Below, piece by piece: positions 11,489-14,893 of a stretch of DNA of 14,893 nt; positions within the stretch are counted from its first letter, which is position 1, and each line of letters opens with the position of its first letter. The notes under the pieces were generated by a model. That model was given only the letters and a program-made list of their open reading frames with translations. It searched no databases and was not told where the DNA came from. Both the position numbers and the translations under genes were made by a program. This stretch comes from Oscillospiraceae bacterium (GTDB lineage: Bacteria > Bacillota > Clostridia > Oscillospirales > Acutalibacteraceae): assembly GCA_902797915.1 (NCBI GenBank), contig CADBUK010000052.1, forward strand, positions 1 through 14,893. Reading direction: 5' to 3'.

Positions 11489-12769
11489 ATGAAACCACAG
11501 GAAATGATTAATGCTATTAAATCAGGCGTAATGGACGAAAAATTAAAGGCGGTTTACGTTACCGACGCTTTTGTTGAGGAGCAGAAGCCGCGCTATATTA
11601 TGCTGCTGGAGGAGTTTGAAAAGCTCTTCGGCGGGGACAGGGACGTTATTATTACCTCCGCCCCCGGCAGAACAGAGGTTTGCGGCAACCATACCGACCA
11701 TAATAACGGTAAGGTGCTTGCGGCTTCAATTAACCTTGACGCAGTCGGCGTTGTTGCAAAAAGCGACGAGCCTACCGTAAGGGTTAAATCCCTCGGCCAC
11801 GCAATGAACGTTGTTGATATTACAAACCTTGCTCCCGACGAGGCGGAGTACGGCAACTCAACCGAAATGGTGCGCGGCGTAATTGCAAAAATTAACGACT
11901 GGGGCTACGAAATCGGCGGCTTTGACGCGCTCACAACCTCCGACGTTATGGGCGGCAGCGGGCTTTCAAGCTCTGCGGCGTTTGAGGTTTTAATCGGCAC
12001 AACCGTTTCTTACCTCTTTAACGACGGCAAAATCAGCGCGGTTGAAATTGCAAAGGCGGCGCAGTATGCCGAAAACGCATTCTTCGGCAAGCCCTGCGGT
12101 CTGCTTGACCAGATGGCTTCGTCTGTAGGCACCTTTGTTACCATTGATTTTGAGTCAACCGAGGAGCCCGTTATCAAAAAGGTTGCGTTTGATTTTTCAA
12201 AAAGCGGTCATTCGCTCTGCATTATTGACACGGGAGGCAGCCACAGCGATTTGACCGACGATTATGCCGCAGTCCGTCAGGAGATGGAAAGCGTTGCAAA
12301 GGCAATGGGCAAAAACGTGCTGCGCGAAATTTCGTTTGAGGATTTCAAGGCGGCAGTGCCGAGCCTTATGGGCAAGGTTAACGACAGGGCAATCCTGCGC
12401 GCATTCCATTTTTATAATGAAAACATCAGGGTTGACAAGGCCGTTTCCGCGCTTGAGAGCGGCGATTTTGACACCTTTAAGCAGGTAATCTGTTCAAGCG
12501 GACTTTCATCCTATATGTATAATCAGAACGTATTTTCTCCGTCAAACCCGACCGAGCAGAAGCTTTCCGTTGCGCTTTGCATTTCGCAGGAAATGCTTGA
12601 GGGCAAGGGCGCTTACCGCGTTCACGGCGGCGGCTTTGCGGGCACAATTCAGGCGTTCGTTCCAAACGAAATTCTTGCCGAGTACAAGGCGGCTATGGAA
12701 TCTGTTTTCGGCGAGGGCAAATGCTACGTGCTCATTATCCGTCCCGTAGGCGGCACAAAGGTTATGTAA
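11489..12769 (+). CDS. Galactokinase-like GHMP sugar kinase
   Basis: 426 residues. The ATG at 11489 follows AAAGGGG (11476-11482). The three GHMP/galactokinase motifs are present: APGRTEVCGNHTDHNNGKV (58-76), GGSGLSSSAAFEV (155-167) for ATP, and GGGFAGT (380-386). The catalytic Asp fits D207 in CGLLDQMASS. The sugar-binding motif, classically GRVNLIGEHTDY, reads GRTEVCGNHTDH, so the Glu that contacts the sugar O6 is Asn67 and the Tyr is His71. R61, H68 and D70 are kept. Proteins with GNHTDH are, in my recollection, widely annotated as galactokinase in Clostridia. A 1-phosphorylating sugar kinase is secure; galactose as substrate is likely but open. No galT or galE is adjacent, so I leave the symbol blank. 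It lies between the VTT and lipid-kinase genes. Confidence 0.85.
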   Translation: MKPQEMINAIKSGVMDEKLKAVYVTDAFVEEQKPRYIMLLEEFEKLFGGDRDVIITSAPGRTEVCGNHTDHNNGKVLAASINLDAVGVVAKSDEPTVRVKSLGHAMNVVDITNLAPDEAEYGNSTEMVRGVIAKINDWGYEIGGFDALTTSDVMGGSGLSSSAAFEVLIGTTVSYLFNDGKISAVEIAKAAQYAENAFFGKPCGLLDQMASSVGTFVTIDFESTEEPVIKKVAFDFSKSGHSLCIIDTGGSHSDLTDDYAAVRQEMESVAKAMGKNVLREISFEDFKAAVPSLMGKVNDRAILRAFHFYNENIRVDKAVSALESGDFDTFKQVICSSGLSSYMYNQNVFSPSNPTEQKLSVALCISQEMLEGKGAYRVHGGGFAGTIQAFVPNEILAEYKAAMESVFGEGKCYVLIIRPVGGTKVM

Positions 12770-12799
12770 GGTTAAAGCAACTCAAGAGGGGAATAAGTA

Positions 12800-13753
12800 A
12801 TGAAATACGTGTTTATTGAAAATCCGATTTCGGGTAATAAGGACAGAAGACTGCTTTTCAAGGAGGTTGAGTCCGCGTTTCGCTGGAGCGATAATGAAAT
12901 GATTATTGAGGAAACTCAGTACGCAGGGCACGCAAAGGAAATTGCTGCCGATTATGCCGCAAAGTACGGCAGCGACTGCGTTATCGTTTCCTGCGGGGGC
13001 GACGGCACCGTGCACGAAATTGCCAATGGGCTTGCCCACACGGACACCCCGCTGATGATTTTACCCTTCGGCACGGGTAACGATTTTGCAAAAAAGGTTT
13101 ACGGCGCAAAAAAGCTTGACGCGCTTGAAATTGTGCGTCAGTTCGGGCTTCACAGCGGCGATTTGCAGTACGACGTCCGCCCGATAGATTTGATTGATTA
13201 TAACGGCGAAAAGTGCATAAACGTTATGAGCTACGGGCTTGACACCAAGGTTGAAACCATCGGTAAAAAGATGGCGGACAAGGCTAAGTTCCTCGGCCAT
13301 CAGGCGTACAGTATTGCGATTATTCCCGCAATTCTGCAGTCAATGAAGTATGAAATTAACCTTGAGCTTCAGCTTGTTGACGATTATGATAACGCCAAAA
13401 CCTTAACCCTTACCCCTGCGGAATACACGCTGCTTGCAATCTGTAACGCAAGCTATTACGGCGGCGGCTTCTGCCCCGAGCCCGATTCCGTTTTGGACGA
13501 CGGCGTGCTGGATTTCTGTATGGTTGACGCTGTTAAGCTGCACGAGGCGCTTCCGCTTATTCCCAAATATAACGACGGTAAATTAACCGAGGAGGTTAGC
13601 AGAAAGGTACATATCGGCAAGCTTGTCGGCGGCAGGATATGGTCAACGGACGGCAAGGCGCTTCTCGGCAATTGCGACGGCGAAAACTTTGATTACAGCG
13701 AGGTTGTTTTTAAGGTTGAGCCGAAGGCTATAAATATATGCTTTCTTAAATAA
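12800..13753 (+). CDS. Diacylglycerol-kinase-family lipid kinase (DagK/YegS type)
   Basis: 317 residues, with the ATG at 12800 after AGAGGGGAA (12785-12793). The DAGK catalytic domain is clear: NPISGNKD (8-15), GGDGTVHEIANG (66-77), LPFGTGNDFAK (88-98) for nucleotide binding, then NASYYGGGFCPEPDSVLDDG (216-235) and DGENFDY (293-299) with the conserved Asp/Glu. These enzymes phosphorylate diacylglycerol or a related lipid at the inner membrane face, often recycling diacylglycerol left by lipoteichoic acid synthesis. Whether it acts on diacylglycerol or another lipid (for example undecaprenol) cannot be read from the sequence. It follows the galactokinase-like gene by 30 nt, with no terminator between them, and is probably co-transcribed. 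Confidence 0.9.
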   Translation: MKYVFIENPISGNKDRRLLFKEVESAFRWSDNEMIIEETQYAGHAKEIAADYAAKYGSDCVIVSCGGDGTVHEIANGLAHTDTPLMILPFGTGNDFAKKVYGAKKLDALEIVRQFGLHSGDLQYDVRPIDLIDYNGEKCINVMSYGLDTKVETIGKKMADKAKFLGHQAYSIAIIPAILQSMKYEINLELQLVDDYDNAKTLTLTPAEYTLLAICNASYYGGGFCPEPDSVLDDGVLDFCMVDAVKLHEALPLIPKYNDGKLTEEVSRKVHIGKLVGGRIWSTDGKALLGNCDGENFDYSEVVFKVEPKAINICFLK

Positions 13754-13777
13754 CAGCGCGGCTTTTGTTTAAAAACG

Positions 13778-13790
13778 CGGTCAGCGACCG
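13778..13790. other. Small intergenic hairpin
   Basis: CGGTC and GACCG form a 5-bp stem around AGC, in the 58-bp gap between the lipid kinase and the last gene. No T-run follows, so it is not a terminator on the plus strand. Significance is low. Confidence 0.3.
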
Positions 13791-13811
13791 ATATTCAGAA
13801 GGTAAAAATTT

Positions 13812-14893
13812 ATGAAAACTGTTAAAAAAATAGGCATTTCACTTGCGGTTATTATTCTTGCGGCGGCGGTTGCCGTCGGCGGATTTTTCCTGCTTCACAA
13901 GCCTACGCTTGTGTTTGACGCAAAGAATTATAACGGCACGGTAACGGGCGGCGCTTCGGGCTACCTTTACGGTATTGCGGAGGAGGGCGTTCCCTCGCGC
14001 GAGATGGTTGAAAGCGTGGGCATAACAAGCCTTGCAACAAAAACCACCCTCGGACTTCAGCACCCTATTGCTGAAATGGACGACGTTGCCGACGAGGCAA
14101 TTGACTGCGGCGCGGACTACCTCTGCGTTTATCTGCAGGATATGTACTCCACCTGGTATTACGAGGAAGCCGCAATTAACGAGGCAAAGAAAAACGGCAC
14201 TTATGACTGGCAGCAGTTCGTAACCGAGGACTTTTTCCCGAGAATTGAAGAAACGGTTAACGCTATCAAGGCTTCCGATTACCACGGCAAAATCGTTTAC
14301 TGCCTTTACAATGAGTGCGATAACGGCGTTTGGTTCGGCGAATGGGTGCCAGACGCGGAAAACCCGAACGGCGGCTGGAACGATTTTAACGACGTCGGCA
14401 GGCAGAATTTTAACGCCGCGTGGAAGCTGACTTATGATTACGTTAAAGCTCTTGACCCCGACGGGCTTATCGGCGGACCCGGCAACTTTGAATACAATAT
14501 TGAAAAGCTTAATAATTTCCTCACGTTTTCGGTTGAAAGCAACTGTTTGCCCGACGTAATTATTTACCACGAGCTGCAAATACGCTCGGTTTACGATTTC
14601 AGGGCGCACGTCAGTGAACTTCGCGCACTTGAGCAGGAGCTCGGCATTGACGATTTGATGATTCTTGTTACCGAATACGGAATGATGGAGGATAACGGTA
14701 ACCCGAACACAATGCTCAAATATATTTCCTGCATTGAGGACAGCAAGGTTTACGGCGACCAGGCGTACTGGCTGCTTGCAAACAACCTCTGCTCCACCGC
14801 CGCGGATTACAACACGCCTAATTCGGCGTGGTGGGTTTACCACTGGTACGCGATGATGCAGGGCAAAAACAATATGCAGTGCACAATCCGCGA
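13812..14893 (+). CDS. Membrane-anchored clan GH-A glycoside hydrolase (GH39-like), 5' part
   Basis: 360 codons are visible; the frame is still open at the window edge. The ATG at 13812 follows AAGG (13799-13802) at 9-nt spacing. Residues 5-29 (KKIGISLAVIILAAAVAVGG) are a signal anchor or signal peptide without a lipobox Cys, so the enzyme is outside the membrane. After it comes SGYLYGIAEEGVPSREMV (49-66), a start I associate with GH39-like TIM-barrel hydrolases. YCLYNEC (163-169) supplies the probable acid/base E168 after Asn, and LVTEYG (285-290) the probable nucleophile E288, 120 residues later as in clan GH-A. Likely targets are xylose- or arabinose-type links in plant polysaccharides, but the family number and substrate are not certain. 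It follows the lipid kinase gene with no visible promoter or terminator. Confidence 0.75.
   Translation, partial: MKTVKKIGISLAVIILAAAVAVGGFFLLHKPTLVFDAKNYNGTVTGGASGYLYGIAEEGVPSREMVESVGITSLATKTTLGLQHPIAEMDDVADEAIDCGADYLCVYLQDMYSTWYYEEAAINEAKKNGTYDWQQFVTEDFFPRIEETVNAIKASDYHGKIVYCLYNECDNGVWFGEWVPDAENPNGGWNDFNDVGRQNFNAAWKLTYDYVKALDPDGLIGGPGNFEYNIEKLNNFLTFSVESNCLPDVIIYHELQIRSVYDFRAHVSELRALEQELGIDDLMILVTEYGMMEDNGNPNTMLKYISCIEDSKVYGDQAYWLLANNLCSTAADYNTPNSAWWVYHWYAMMQGKNNMQCTIR

Noticed and set aside
13839..14843. Long minus-strand open frame (334 codons)
   Set aside because: It is the exact shadow of the plus-strand glycoside hydrolase, which has a ribosome site, signal anchor and catalytic motifs. 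The minus-strand translation has no recognisable domain.

Overview
The window looks like a chromosomal segment of a gut-type Clostridia (Bacillota, probably an Oscillospiraceae/Ruminococcaceae relative). The reasons are strong AGGAGG-type ribosome binding sites, TTGACA/TATAAT promoters, U-tailed intrinsic terminators, an ESGxTLRF-type AroA, a galactokinase-like protein with the GNHTDH motif, Cys-repeat surface proteins and plant-polysaccharide hydrolases. The organism is inferred from these family features, not from a database search. There are no rRNA, tRNA, transposase, phage or CRISPR features.

Layout. (1) 1-1782: the 3' part of a very large, strongly codon-biased, Cys-repeat cell-surface protein. 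(2) 1791-2208: a compact, separately promoted unit with a good promoter, a leader hairpin, a 36-codon peptide gene with a perfect Shine-Dalgarno, a run of RNA hairpins including a possible three-way junction, and a strong terminator. This is the most unusual item in the window. (3) 2227-2324: degenerate intergenic repeats with 7-bp periodicity. (4) 2398-2982: a small two-TM protein of unknown function behind a near-consensus promoter. A 24-bp perfect hairpin separates it from the convergent gene. (5) 3056-4438, minus strand: a COG2509-type FAD-dependent dehydrogenase. (6) 4528-4587: two divergent promoters with adjoining -35 boxes, driving the dehydrogenase leftward and a cytosolic GH28-family glycosidase (4628-6004) rightward. 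(7) 6141-10678: an aromatic amino acid cluster, tyrA-aroB-aroA-aroC-aroQ. (8) 10707-13753: a VTT/DedA-like membrane protein, a galactokinase-like GHMP kinase and a diacylglycerol-kinase-family lipid kinase. (9) 13812-end: the 5' part of a membrane-anchored clan GH-A glycoside hydrolase. No terminator is visible between 6141 and the right edge, so regions 7-9 may be read through as one long transcript.

How the genes fit together. AroB makes 3-dehydroquinate. AroA and AroC carry out the last two steps to chorismate. AroQ converts chorismate to prephenate and TyrA commits it to tyrosine. AroD, AroE, shikimate kinase, DAHP synthase and PheA are not in this window. The tyrA leader is only about 30 nt, too short for a T-box or attenuator. 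A mobile-looking composite repeat sits between aroB and aroA, where aroA's ribosome binding site would be expected. GH28, the galactokinase-like kinase and the terminal GH suggest use of plant galactose- or uronate-containing glycans. The GH28 and kinase both carry substitutions at substrate-contacting motifs, so their exact substrates are open.
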